Positions 14,700 to 28,515 of a stretch of 64,000 nucleotides of DNA are shown one piece after another. The position numbers and the translations under genes were made by a program. Below the pieces are notes generated by a model. It saw nothing but the letters and a program-made list of their open reading frames with translations, made no database searches and was not told the origin of the DNA. Positions within the stretch are counted from its first letter, which is position 1; every line of letters starts with the position of its first letter. This DNA is from Patagioenas fasciata (lineage: Eukaryota; Chordata; Aves; Columbiformes; Columbidae), in contig NC_092521.1 in the NCBI RefSeq assembly GCF_037038585.1, positions 49,918,398 to 49,982,397 of the forward strand, given 5' to 3'.

Positions 14700-15420
14700 C
14701 TGGGGACCAGCAAGGGTATGACCTGCAATTAAGAAGGTGAAAAAATTGGCCCATATTTACAGGTCTATTAGAGCCACTTGAATAGATTGCTAGGCTTCAA
14801 AATAGCATTCTGTGGGGAGTCTAATTAATGATGCAGAGGTAAAAGCAATATGGGATAAAATGCAACATGGGTTTACTAAAGGTAGACCTTGCCAGACTCA
14901 CTCAATTTCTTTTTTTTCAAATAGGTAACTATAAGGGCAGCAGGGGACATATTTCCAGTAAAAATAGGAAAGAATTCATGTCTTTGTATGAGGCCCAGGT
15001 GATACCATATGGAAAACTGCATACAATCCTGGTCACCCATGTTTCAGGGAAATACCTTCCAGCTGGAAGAGGCACAGAGAGGTCAGTGGGAAGGTTAAGA
15101 AAATGGATGTGAGATGTCTGACTGTTCAGCCTGACAAGGGGAGGCAGACTCGGGATGCAGCTGCGAAAAGCAGCCAGGGGAAAGGAGACCTATCGAAAAT
15201 AAAAGACAACACTGGCGCAGAACCTATGCATACAGAGTGGTCAAGAGTAAATTTAGTCTGGAAGGAAAGTGAGCTGCAAAAACTTCACAGCTCAGGGAAA
15301 GTTTTCCAAGAAGAGTTGAGAGACAGAAAGCTAATTATATCTCAGGATGAGCAGTGGATATTTGAGAAAGAGTTGCCTCACAAAGTGACGTAAGAGTAGG
15401 GAATTGTCAGACACTCAGGG
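14700..15420 (+). mobile_element. Decayed CR1-superfamily LINE relic
   Basis: The stretch near 14862-14915 reads QHGFTKGRPCQT, the conserved reverse-transcriptase block (QHGFTKGRSCLTN in younger CR1). Near 15024 TILVTHVSGKY recalls the degraded region downstream of the palm, and later GA-rich codons fit the C-terminal part. The reading frame is broken in several places and divergence is high, so it is much older than the CR1 copies near 36.5 and 53.8 kb. Boundaries are approximate. Confidence 0.6.
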
Positions 15421-18400
15421 ATTGTCTTTATTTCCACAGTTCCCACTTGGTGCTCTTCAAAGACCATTGCTATGGTTTTACAGAAAACACATGCTCTGAA
15501 CTAACTTTCAAATCAAATTATTCAAATTAGATCGTGTTAAGAAATACAGCATAAAACTAGAATTACTAATAATTTTGAGAAATGACAATTAAATGTAAGG
15601 TTACTTGAGAACCAATGTAAATGGGTCATTTCAATACTTCACGTAATTCGTATTCAAAAATTCCTGTATTTTAATGTCAATGAGTATTATCTTAAAAATA
15701 AGTCATCACAATAATAAATTAATAAAATTAGGAATGGAAATTAAGCCCAGTAGCAATACACAGTTATTGGTATTGGTATAGGCTGGGTATTATTAACAGT
15801 TAACATGGACTTCCTGTGTGAGTAAGATGCGGCGGGGTGCAGTGGGGAGGTAAGTACTGCACTCTGGTGGATCTCACGTGTAACAACTCCCATTTTGCTT
15901 CTTCAGAAGCATTCCCCACCATTTAAAATTTGTCTTTCTTTAGAAGCCTCTTAAATAGGAAAACAATTGTGAATTGTAGCGCTGTACTTCCTGTGCTTTC
16001 ACGTATTATTCTCTTCTTCAGAGAATCAAAAGAACTGATGTAGAGAAAGAAATGATTAATAATAATTTTAAAGGAGGTAAAACTTGTTTACACATTTCAA
16101 GTGCTCTTTCTTGAACTAGGTGACCTTCACATGCCCCTCCAACCAAAATTATTCTGCAATTATATGAAGTGGTACTACTGGCCCCTTCAGCCTCTTCACC
16201 CAGCTGACCACTATCACAGAAGCTGGAAACAACAGGGAGCAAAAGAGCTCCATTCAGGGCCAGGTACAGTCTACCTGCAAGAGTGACGCTGAGGGACAAA
16301 GCCATGAGAAAAATGCTTACAGCATCCCTAAACTCATGAATGTTTGAGGGAAAAAAATTAAACTTTGGGTGACAAGTCATTTCAGTGGCATAGATCACTT
16401 TGAGGGGGATGTAACGTACAATCAAGTCACCTTTGAAACATGCTGGGTTTGAAGCAATCTCTGCTGCACGAGGAAGCCTTAAAATGTTTAAAATAACCTG
16501 AGGAGTGGCCTGCAAAGCTGCAGATAAGCTGTGTTAAGTGTTTAAAGACAATTTATTATTTTCTACTGATCTAAAACCTTAAATCACCTTAAACTCTTAG
16601 CTCATCTAAGACCTTAAAACAAAAGAACTTAAACTCTCCATGTTGCTGGATCAAGCATCAAGCTGATCAATGTTTATTAAACTTCAGTATATAAATAAAA
16701 GTATAAATTTTATATAACTAAGAAGTTGTGTGGTTTTAGAAATGTCGTGGCTGAATGTGGCTCTCAGCTGACTTCACAAATGCAGTCTGCCTTTGTGTGA
16801 AGGTTCAGATTTCAAAGATACTTTACTCTCCATATTGCTGGCATCCGTTAAGTTTGGGAACCCCCTTTTGTCATTTGTGAGATTTGGGACCACTATAAAA
16901 CAGAATAATGAAATGATACCATAGCAATTTTTTTTTATATGACTAAGAAATTTAACCCACAGTATTAGAAGCTTGTATGAATAACCACACACTGTCATTT
17001 TGTTTTCCCTCAGTGAGGTTTTAGTCACACATTGCACCATATACACCAATATGGTGAAATATAAACAGGCTTGCAGCTAGTCTTCTGCTTTCTTTTTCAG
17101 ATCTTCCCCCATTTTTGAAGAAACTTCACTTTCCCTACTCAGTGTTAAGTAGCCACGTCCCTCTTGTACTTCCTCTTGTTACATCTTTTGTTGTAAAAAA
17201 AGGGTAGCTTTGCTGCTTCTTTCTCTTCCCTTAACAAAACCACAATGATGGAGAGAGAATTTTGCTCTTTCCCCAGCACGGAAGTAAGAGGTGCCCAGAG
17301 CAGTGAAGCACAAGAGAATGAAAAGAAAGTAGCTTTCAAGGACTAGAAGCTCCAGCTACTGGAGCCACCCTGGACACTGTGGGAGAGGGAATTTGTGGAT
17401 GAGCAGAGAAGAGGGATTGCAGTGCAGGGGTGATGGGGCAGCCTAAGGACCACCTTGTGTGCTCAGCCAAAGGTCTTCCAGACTGACCTTCGTCTCTTTG
17501 CTTCACCCTTCAGGCAAAAACCTGGAAACCTCCTGAGACAGCATTTGTAGCTTAATTTAAGGTATTAAAGATGAGTAAGTACCTTTTGGCTATAAATTAG
17601 AGCAGGGATTAAACAAAAGTTTGCAGGCAAACAAAAAGAAGTTGTTCTTTTGTAGAGCCTGAAATTTAATGAAAATGCAGAAGAATCAGAGGACATTGCC
17701 CACCTTTGAACTCACAAGCCCAAGGAGAGTCATAAGTTAGGCAAACCTGCTCTTGATGCTCATTGTTACATGCGAAGATAATTTAGAATTGGAGGCCCTG
17801 CAGGCTGGACCATCCAGGTCCCCATGTACAGGGTATGAAGCTCCTGTAAGGTGCCTCCTGGTCATGGTGCCGTGTTGCCCACCTTGCATGTCTGCCCTCC
17901 TCTGTCTGGGGCAGGGCACGGCTTTCAAATTCACCTCATAGCTGTGGGGCCCTTTTTGCCTATTAGAAAAGCTAAATTGTATGTTAAATGCCTCGACTTG
18001 TCAGCAAAGCACAGCTGACAGCAAGAGCAACAAGGGCAGTCCGAAACGCAGCGCTTCTCTTTGCAGGCTGCTGCCCCACCGCAGGCTCAACCAGCAGCCC
18101 TTCACGTGGCTGGGCCGTGGTGGCAGCTTTCCTTTCAATTAATAAATCCAAACCGGGAAGAGCCATGGAGAGGCAAGAATTATGCAGGGCAGTCAAAGGA
18201 GACAAGGCAAAGGCTAATGGCCTGAAGCGAGAAAGAAAGACAATCCAAGATGAAAAGATCCTCACAACAAGGTCTGCCCAAAAGCACCCACAGGAACTCT
18301 TACACAGGTGATTTGTGCTTTGGGAGGGTCAGGAGGAGGAAGGAGAGGAGGCTATGGCCTATATGAACACTTTGTGGCTTCAAGTGCAAGAAATAAACAG

Positions 18401-21400
18401 ACTCAGTCCAGGAATACTAATCACTACAGAGAGACACTGAGTTAGTCCACCGTGAATGAGGTGGTCCCTGCTCTCTGACCTGACCATAAAGCCATGATAT
18501 TATTAGCAGTGCAAAAGTCCAACACACACTTTTCTCTGTCTGGATATTTCTTTACACAGCTGATAAGTCAAAATCTAAAGAAATATTTTTTAATTTCTTT
18601 TTTTAACCCCAGCAGTCTAATAAACTACACCCATGTTACTAACATCCTTTTTAAAAGGCACTTAGCTGACAACCCAGAAAATCTGGGGGGAGAGGAGGGA
18701 AGGTGAAGAAAGAAAGACCCCATTTAATCTGTCAAATCTTTTCCAGCCGAGAACTGGATGGAGTATAGCACTGAGTAGCACTTGTTGCTCTGCTGCTTCC
18801 TTTCCCACAAAAAACAGATCCAAAGAAGTCTCCCTGTGGTAATTGATTCACCTGATCTCCAGACAGTCCTTTCTAGCATCTAAAACGCCACGTGACAAGG
18901 GACATTCAGACATGACTCAAGGTCTTTACCAAAACCAGAGGGGTTTTTCTGCCTGATTGCCATTTTAATAGGCAAGTAACTACTCTCCCTCACATCCCTC
19001 ATTTGGTTCGGGCTTTTCCTTCCTACTTTTCAATTTATATTGTCCAAAAGTCATTGCCCACTCCAAGTTGGTCATGGGTTTATTCTGTATTTTAAACAAC
19101 AAAGAGGTCCTCAGCTCAGCATCACATGTTTTTGTCAGTCCAGTAACTTGGTAATCTGCGCTCCACACTGGCTTCCCAATGGAGTTCAGGTCTCTCCTCT
19201 AAGGCTCAAAAGCTGCAATAACTTTAATCCTAACCTCCTGCTTTTCCTCCCTGTGCAGATGTGCCTTCCCACAATACCAAGGAGCAACAAATCTAGTGAC
19301 TTCACAAGAAATAACTTGCACATGGCAAGAATCTCAGAAAGAAATTAAAGCACCTTTGTGTCTCAGTTTTGGTTTAAACTCTCCTCAGGCTCTTACATGC
19401 ATAACTTCAAGCAGCATGGAAGACATAAACCTGCATGCTAGACAGGATGAATATTTTGGAAGTTATCATTGCCATTCTTCACCAAGAAAAAGTAAAAAAC
19501 AGCTCCTCAAAGGACCACATTTCCAGTGTCTCTGGCCTGGTAGAGAGGAAGGCAACAACACTAGGTGTACAGACAATAGTGAAAAAAGTTAACAAGTGTG
19601 TTGTGACTTTGATCAGTGTGAACAATCCACTGATAGAGAACACAATAGTGTGCTTGTCAGTATAATACAAATAAAGCCAGGCAATGAGTTAGCCTAAAAT
19701 AGCAATAGTAGAACAGGTTGAAAACTGATTGGCCTGCATACAGTAGAAGTTATTACCAAAATGTAATACAAATAATATTAACAGTTAAACTTCAGAGGAA
19801 TGGAACTTCCATGGCATTGTTCCAGAAATGAATTTGCCTCATGTCCTGTAATGCAGGTGTTTGCACTGACATACCGTCTTCGTGTATACTTGAGGACAGA
19901 CTCTATTTGCAGTCAATTGTCAAAAGCGGCAGAATCAGTCGAATGTAAATGTCTCAGCAGGGAACTCCACTAGTTTTAACAGTTACAGAGAGATATTTTA
20001 CCCCATACAAAGGGCTTGAGATAGAGCTAAAGTTGCTAAGATCTTTAACATACCAAGGAAAGCAGCAGAACTGAGACCTGTCCCACTGGGGAAGTGTTCC
20101 ATTCCCAAAAGCCCAGCTGAGCATCCCCTTGAAGGTGTCCACCGTAGATCAGGCAAGGTCCTACTCCATTGTAGTTTGGCACAACTTTGCTAGAGTCGCT
20201 GGTGGTTTACCAAGACTGCCAAACTAAAGCTCAAATCTGTAGAAAATTACTGAGAAACATATTTGAATACTCATATCCAAAGCTGCAGCTTCATTGACAC
20301 TTTAAGCTGACCCAAAAATAAGCTGCTGACAAAGGGAGAGGTCTTGTCTCCTCTGTTACACCAGCAGCTAGCTCTTACGTGCTTGTGTGATAAGCTAGAT
20401 AAGTTATTTGCCCCAAACAAACCAACCAAAGAGAAAAAAGGTGACTTTTCGCCTGGATTGGCCCTTAGTCTGAGTTTCCTGTGCAGCCGCACAAGCCATC
20501 GGCCAGGATGGCAGTGGGGCAGGATCACAGGACCAGGAGAGGCAGCAACAGCAGGAGAGGTAGGAGGGACGAGTGGTTGTTTTAGCACCAGTCCACAACT
20601 AGAATAGCCTTAAAGCAATCAGGAGAACAAAGCCTTTATATCAGAGGAGAGGATATATTTATTTTCAGTGAGCCAATACCTGCTCTCGGCTTGGTATGAC
20701 TCTCCTTTTCTGTGGGAGATATAATGCTCTGTTTTAAATGCAGAGCACAGGATGATTTCTATGCAGGGCAACATAGGAAGAAGTCCTGCACTGACATGAT
20801 TATCTGTATGACTAAAATCTCTCTTTCTTTGCCAAGGTACTAAGCCCTACACCTAATCTTTTCTGCAGCAGAGTAAATATTAGATGTAATATAACAGATC
20901 TGGTGGCGTTTCTAGCAGAAAGGTGCTGGTGTCACATCACACAGGACTGTACGTACAAACTGCATCTTCTGAAAAACCTACAGATTTGCAAGGTTTAAAA
21001 ATACCATGTAGCACTAGTGACATCTGCAGGTGCACATAGCTTGGAACAACGAGAGCAAAATTGCCAAAAATTAGACTTTTATGAGAAGCTATCATAAGGA
21101 AAACTGGCAGATGCACTCACAGCGCCTGCCTTCACAAGCCTACCCACAGATGAACAGGCCCTCCCAACTGCTGTCTCAAGGGGTTAAGTTAGACCCTGCT
21201 TCTAAATCACGCTCTGGGGGAACTTCTCATTGTGTTGGCCGTGTAGGTGGTTGGGGAAAGCTGAGGTAAATCCTCCTGTTTTACAGAGCATTGACACAGC
21301 AGTGTGACTGTTCTCCTTCATAGGACTGAGACATAGAAGCGTGATCTTCAGGAGGATGTGGTGTTGCTTCCTCAACCAGAGCTGGGTAAGACAGCCAAGA

Positions 21401-24400
21401 GACACAAGAGGAAGAGGACAAACACAAATCATTGTATCTTGTCCTACAGAAGATGGGGGAAAGGGAGCAGCTGATTATAAATGTTGCCACAGCTCGAGAG
21501 AGGGTATATTAGTGAGGAGTCACCATTTGTTATTTTGAGTCTTGTTGCAAACGATAGGTCTAACGAATGATCTTCTTTGAAGATGGTGTGATAAGGGAGA
21601 GTTCCTACCAAAACCACAACAAAAACAAAACACACACACAAAAATTACTCAAGATAAAAACTTTGGGCAGAATTGTTTAGCAAGGTGAGAAAATGACTGA
21701 GCACTTAACACTTAAAAGCAAGGAAGTTTGCTCCAGCTTGAAGTATAGCAGGGAGACCCTGAAAAAAGGGCTAGATGGGAAAAGTCTCAAGAGGGCAATA
21801 CCTAGATTTGGTGATATAAGGAAGGAGACAGTCTGCTTATTTCATTTCCCCTCTATTCAAGAAAGCAGTCCTTAAAGCACAGTAAAAATAGATCATCTTC
21901 TCTTATTATACAATGTTGTTCCAGTTTTGCCATAAACACATCCAGCTACTCTACTTCATAACACTTTACCATATTTACACTAGAAAACCTATTTCTAACT
22001 CATTTCATTAACAGTTTTGTTAAAACTTTGTTTTTAAACTAAATGTGCACAGGTAGAAAACAAGACCAAAGAGGAATTGGATTTTTTAGGTCTGAATACA
22101 TCTGTTATGTTTCTTTGCTTAAAACATCTTCATTCCTGATCTTCATTGGGTTTTGGTTTGGTTTGGTTTTGGTGTTTGGTGTTTGTTTGGTTGGATTGTT
22201 TTTGTTTTGTTAAAAAAAAATAAAAACACCTTGTCTTAAATAAGAATTTTGCATTTTACATCACACTTAATCCAAGTCCTCAAAACCCTTACAAAATAGT
22301 GTGCCGAAACTTCCACACCATCAAAAGGAACCAGTTATGATTGTTTATATTCATTAGGAACACAGATCATTAGGTTTTGGCATTTGTGAGATAAGGCAGC
22401 ACTGTCATTTTAGAAATACCATGGATGGTACCTGTTCTGAAATGACAATACTCAAGAACCTTGTCTTCTTTTTCAAAATTACAGCAGCCTAAGAGCAGAT
22501 AGACTATGAATGGCAAAGTTTGTATAAGGTAAGGGGAGGTATTTATGGTTGTGTTAGACTGTTAACACATTAACAACAGGATTTACTCAGGGAATATTCA
22601 ATTTCTGTGTAGATCTCTTTAAAAAATAGATACTTTTATAGTACAGGAAAAGAGAAAGAAAATGGTAATGTGAGAACAGCAATCAGATCTATGATATATT
22701 TAGTGAAAAAGCTGTACCAATATGCCTGGGGAACTGTTGAGCAAGGCACACAGAAATACGTGCTATAGCAAATCCATAGACACTACAACAGTATGGAGGA
22801 ACATGAACTACCTCATGCAAAATGGGAAACCAGGTACTACAGGAATACAAGAAATGTGATGAGGCTGCAAGGAAAAAGAAAAACAGCATTGAAGGATGTA
22901 GTTGAAGGACATATTGATTTAATAATAAAGCGTTAGGATATTACTGATTAAAAAAAAATAATAAAATAAAAGGAAAGGGTGGGATCTGAAATTGTTTTGG
23001 GGGAAGAAGAAGAGACCCTTGGCAGGCAGAGCTGAGAACCTGCTGGGGATTCACTGATCAGACTAGATTTGTTCCACTTGTGTGATTTCTTTCTGAGAGA
23101 CAAGTGCTATCACAGATTTTGCTACTGTGGACGACTTAAGTTGCCCAGGTATGGCTGGGGGAGAACATTACACAAACATGATGTGACAAGCTGAGTGACA
23201 ATCTCAGAAGACCAGCCGAAACCTCAAAAAATGCAAAAGACGGAGCTGAGAGCAGCTACTGTTGTAGCGCAGGCCAGGACCACCCCAGTCTAATGGTGCT
23301 CCAGGGCCCAAGGCTGATGTCAGCAATGGGGGTCCAGGTGAGGGTGGTAACAGCAGTTAAGGCCTATTGGGTGCTGACAGGGCCCTCATGGAAATAGTAG
23401 TAGTGCTCTGCTGACGTTGACTGAGATTTGTTCAACAACAGATACTTCATCAGTTATTTTGGTTAGAGTCCAAAGATTTTTTGTGAAGGACTATGCTGTT
23501 GTTCAATAACGAAACTAAAAAGCCTTGTCTCCAGAATCTAGATAGATTCCTCCTAAAAAATGTGACTATGTCTTTTATTCAAGACTAACAGTTGCACTTT
23601 GATACACATTTGAATTTTGTTTAGAAAAGTTTTTCTTCATACATTTTCACAGCAATTTTTAAGTAAATTCTGGGTTTGAAAGTTGAGGTTTATCCTGGTA
23701 TTTTGAAACAGGATTACATATTTAAAAAAAAAAAAAAAAAGTGTAAGAAAGACAAGAAGTTGTTTGGTCACTCTCACTTGCCAAATAGTGCATATGTGGA
23801 AAGTCCCATATGGTTCTGTCAACCCAAGGGAGAAGTGAAATTTGCATTTGACAGGGAGATCACTTTTCCCTCTAAGCAGCACCTTTACTGATGCCCTTCA
23901 TCAGCACAGACCCATGGCCTGCAGGACCTGCACTAACCACGAGTTCAGAGCAGGTGCAGGGAAAGCTTCATGTCATAGGCACTTAGGTCAGTAATCCAGC
24001 TTACTTGTGCAACTTCCATGAAGAGCCACGGTCCACAAGAACTAGTGATCAGCAGTGGCACTGGAGTACTCCCATGATCACAACTTATTGGACTAACCCT
24101 CTTTCTGACAGTTTCTAGTATTTCCGCTGCCTGGCTGAAGGATAAAGAGTGCAATGTACAGAGATCCTTTGTCTTTCTGGAAATAACTTCTACATCAGAA
24201 GAATGAAGAAACTAATCTAGACCCTAAATCATTCAATTTTTCTTGCTCATCAGCCTCTTTCTTACACCTCTATCCTACTAACAATAGCTCACAAAAAGTG
24301 AGGGAGACAAGAGAAATATATTCCCAGCTTCTTTCCTAGTACAGATGCAAAGGGTGCCAGAAAGAAGCCAGGTGTATTAATGAATCATCTGGCCATGTCC

Positions 24401-24856
24401 CTAAACCCAAGTTTTCATCAAGAACTGTCCAGTTGGAGTAATTACTCTGGCAACTTCTAACATATTGAGTGACTGCAAATGGAGTCAGAGTTGGGTGCTT
24501 CACTGCCCCTCACTGGAGCTAGGCTTGTGCTCAGAATCTTCTAACCACTGACTTTGACTCTGTTGCATTTTGTGAATTTCTTGCTTTTCCTATGCCTTGC
24601 ACAGGGCATTGCCACAGGTTTCACAAGGCCTCCAGCTGCTTAAAAATAAGTTCCTGTTGATACCAGCATTCAGCTGTTGTTCTGGCCTGTACCAGCTAGG
24701 CTGGTTATGAGAAGCAAGCAAAAGAAGGGAGCAAGGAAAAGGAAAAACAAACAAACAAGCAAACAAAAAGTCATAGATAATGTCCTTATCTACACATGGC
24801 AATGGCTTAATTTCATAGATATCTTTTTGATATGCTAACAAGAATGAGATATTTCG
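15421..24856. other. Intergenic DNA, no gene recognised
   Basis: The longest open frame, minus strand 16515-16018, 165 codons, has no recognisable family and no matching context. A G/T-rich (GGTTT)n-like tract lies at 22148-22210 and an A17 run near 23724. No splice-bounded coding exon was recognised on either strand. Confidence 0.55.
22148..22210 (+). repeat. G/T-rich (GGTTT)n-like low-complexity tract
   Basis: An imperfect tract of TTTGG and TTTTGG units. Similar tracts occur near 26046-26120, 39133-39190, 52404-52448 and 56577-56655, and on the opposite strand (AAACC) near 41620. They look like simple-sequence expansions. Confidence 0.8.
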
Positions 24857-25198
24857 GAGTATCACAGTATGTTTGGGATTGGAAGGGACCTCAAAAGATC
24901 ATCTAGTCCAATCCCCCTGCCAGAGCAGGAACGCATAGATGAGGTCACACAGGAACATGTCCAGGTGGGTTTTGAATGTCTCCAGGGAAGGAGACTCCAC
25001 AACCTCCCTGGGCAGCCTGTTCCAGTGCTCTGTCACCCTCACTGAGAAGAAGTTTCTTCTCAAATTTTAGTGGAACCTCTTGTGTTCCAGCTTGATCCCA
25101 TTACCCCTTGTCCTATCATTGTTTGCCACCGAGAAGAGCCTAGCTCCATCCTCATGGCACTCACCTTTTATATACTTACAGACATTAATAAGGTCCCT
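24857..25198 (-). mobile_element. CR1 LINE fragment, 5'-truncated
   Basis: Read on the minus strand it ends in a degraded CR1 tail at the left, then GATTGGAAGGGACCTC, and carries the end of the ORF2 region (complement of GTTTTGAATGTCTCCAGGGA and GGCAGCCTGTTCCAGTGCTC). Only the terminal 0.34 kb is present. Confidence 0.92.
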
Positions 25199-27386
25199 AT
25201 TGCTAACACTGTCAAAAGCGTGTCTTATAAAGCATTAAAGAGCCATTTGCTCTTAAGGCCAACACAAAATTATTTGTTCGCACTTGTTTAACATTACCGA
25301 ATTTACAAGTTGCATTTTAAAAGAATGACAAAAGCTTTGCGGTGTAAAAAAACTGGTACACACTCCACTTAAGACAGATGGGTGTAGTGGGCACTTGTGT
25401 TTTGTGTTCTGACCTGCTTTGGATATATCTATTGACTTTCAGCAATAATTACAAACCCAACTCATGGGCCAAGATCATATAATGCCCAGTGCTATTTAGG
25501 CATCAACTGAAAACACTACATCTAGTCTAAAGAGAAAATAAGTGTATTCAGAGAATGCTGGAGAGGAGGTAGAAAGGCCAATATGCTTTTCTAAACCTCC
25601 CAGTTACACCATAGACTTCATAAGTTTACATTTTAGTGTATGTCAGTCCAAAACGAGATGTCACAGAAAGAAAAAGAAAAATAAAAGTAAATGATAATGG
25701 GTTAGAACCTGTAACAGGAAAGAACTTCACCTCAACTGCTGAGTGTGACGGTGGAACAAGACCAGGCTGGGCTCAGTAATCACCTGGGCTGTCTGGAGAC
25801 AATGTCAATGAAAGTACCTAATGCAGCTTTTTATTAGTCATTAGACAGTCAAATAAGGGCTGTATCACTGACCATCACTCTAGTGAAGTCATGTTCATGT
25901 TTCCAACCTCCTGCCTCAGCACTTCACACCTGAATCTTGGGCAAGTTTATACTCAAAATGCTGACTGCCCATCAGTGCTTCCCAGCATTTAAAAAACCTT
26001 TAAAAATAATGACACTGTGATTCTTCCCTTTAAGTTTTTGCTGATTTGGTTTGGTTTGGTGGTTTGCTTGGTTTTGGTTTTGGTTGTTTTTTTTTTTTTG
26101 AGGAGGGAGTGTTTTGTTTTGTTTTAAACTATGTATTTATTTCATGCATTCTTTGTACTACATTACTTTAATTTCATATGCTGTAACTCATGAGTAAAAT
26201 CTTCAGCAAACTTCTGTTTAAGAAACAGATCTTTGAAGTAGTTTCTGTTGACACTTAGAGTTCTCAGCTCAAGTTTGAGAGACAACACTACCTACATTAG
26301 TGAATACATATGTAATTTGTGTAAGTTGGTGAGTTTAGATTATCATACAGTATAGCAAGACTAGTATGATTAAGTGGTAGATCAGCCCAGAAGGAGAACA
26401 TTCAGAAGAGTGCTAAGTAAAATAGATTAATATTATATATTATATGAATATACAGTAAATAAAACTGGAAGATAGAAAGGAATGTCCACTACCTCTCATG
26501 TTTCTTTAGTATTTAATTTCCATTTATTTGCTGGCATTATACTTAGTGACAGTGTGATGAAAAGAAACTATATTTTAAAGAGTTACACCTGTTAATTTAG
26601 GAAGGAATCTAGTACATGCTAATTTCAGAGTTGTGCAAATAAATGACCCTTAACAGTTTTGGAAAATATGTACTGAAAGAAGATCATCTCCATGCTGTCC
26701 CAGCTAAGCCACCACACATGCTATAGGTTGTCATCGAGGTCATTTTCCTGGCTCATGCAGCAAATCAAATACAGCCTTACATAGCATGTAAGAAATCTAC
26801 ACATTTATCATAACCTCCAACAAATGGCTTGTAAGAGAAAGAGAAGTACAGAAGAGGACAAATTAGATGTAATATTCACATTTAGCCTGTTTCTCGGTTA
26901 TTCAAATTTCTTGCTTGCTGGCACACTGAACTGAATGGGGATTTATTTAGGTGTGGAGTTGACTTGGTGCGTGTGCATTATGTCATATTTGTAGCTGAGT
27001 AAGGCTTGTAAGACCAGTGTTTCTCGCAGTATGCATTAGAGCTTCACTGGGAGTGACAAAACAATCCAGAGGGGACTATTTAGTGTTAGAGCCACTTGGA
27101 CTGCTGCACACACGTTGCTCCAGGCCAGGAGAAACAGATTTTCTCCCTCCGGGAGTAAGAACAAATACTACTCTTTTCTATGATCTCTCAAAATTATAGA
27201 TGTAGAAGGCTTGTTTGCTAAAGAATAGATAGAGATGCACATAAATGCTTTACACATCTAAATTCTCTACTGCTGCATGTGAGCAAGTACAGAGATTCAT
27301 GCCCTTCTGCAGAGAACACCATCACTTGAGTTTTTAAAAGTATTGCCCTGATGTCTGAACACCCTTAGCAAAAGGAAGCAATCACA
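25199..27386. other. Intergenic DNA, AT-rich, no gene recognised
   Basis: No coding signal was seen. It contains a G/T-rich simple repeat at 26046-26120. Confidence 0.6.
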
Positions 27387-28012
27387 GCATCATAGAATCA
27401 TAGCATGGCTTGTGTTGGAAGGGACCTTAAACGGCATCTAGTTCCAACCCCCTGCCATGGGCAGGAACACCTTCCACTAGACCAGCTTGCTCGAAGCCCC
27501 ATCAAACCTGGCCTTGAACACTTTCAGGGATGGGGCATCCACAGCTTCTCTGGTTAGCCTGGTGCAGTGTCTCACCACTCTCATGGTGAAGAATTTCATC
27601 TTTATATCTAGTCTAAATCTACCCTCTTTCAGTTCAAAGTCATTACCCCTTGTCCTATCACTACAGACCCTGGTAAAAAGTCCCTCTCCAGCTATCTTGT
27701 AGGTCCCCTTTAGGTACTGGAAGGCTACTACAAGGTCTCCCTGGAGCCTTCTCTTCTCTGGGCTGAACAACCCCAACCCAATCAGCCCATTTTCATAGAA
27801 GTGATCCAGCCCTCTGATTAACTTTGTGACCTCCTCTGGACTTGCTTCAACAGGTCGATGTCCTTCTTATGTTGGGGGCCCCAGAGCTGGATGCAGGACT
27901 CCAGGTAGAGCCTCACCAGAGACTTGCTGGCTACACTTATTTTGATGCAGCCCTGGATACTGTTGGCTTTCGGACAGATTGCCACCTCATGTTATGCTAT
28001 GTCAATCCTATG
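27387..28012 (-). mobile_element. CR1 LINE fragment, 5'-truncated
   Basis: The tail at the left (CATAGAATCATAG) is followed by TTGGAAGGGACCTTAAA. On the minus strand a frame reads MGLFSPEKRRLQGDLVVAFQ, the conserved C-terminal reverse-transcriptase segment. The subfamily differs from the copies near 36.5 and 53.8 kb, as judged by CCATGGGCAGGAACACCTTC and related wording. It lies about 0.5 kb downstream of the HRH4 copy A stop. Confidence 0.93.
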
Positions 28013-28158
28013 TGTCTGACAACAAAACTCATAACTTAACTGGATGTTCTATGATAAGGAAAAAAATACTTCTGAATGCAGTACAAACTGCTCAAAAGAA
28101 ATAGAACAGAGAAGATATTAACTTTAGAATACTATTGACCTTATGGCAAATACCCATG

Positions 28159-28177
28159 TTTATTATCCACCTTTATT
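28159..28177 (-). other. Possible polyadenylation signals for HRH4 copy A
   Basis: Two AATAAA hexamers on the minus strand (28164-28159 and 28177-28172) lie about 340-350 bp past the stop codon of copy A. They are the right motif at a plausible distance. AT-rich DNA produces such hexamers by chance, so transcript ends would be needed to confirm them. Confidence 0.3.
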
Positions 28178-28515
28178 ATATTTTAAACTAATAACACCCA
28201 TGAACACAAATGTAAGCTGTACTGCAATTGAAGATAGTATCTTCAACAACCAGAATTAAGACAACAATGATAGACTACTAGGGAAAGTCAAACAGAGGCA
28301 AAATCCTTTAACCAGCCAATTGAAATAGCTAGTGAACATACACCAACTTTGGGCATGTATGTTTCTCTGAAGAAGGACATATTTCATGGAAGGCTTATCT
28401 AGGCTTTCTAACTAGACTAATCTCCTGGAAGAGACTAACTCTAATTTCAAACTATGAAACTGTAGGTACCTACATCCCTCATCCAGCTCCTTTTTTTTTA
28501 ATTAATTTTTTCCTT

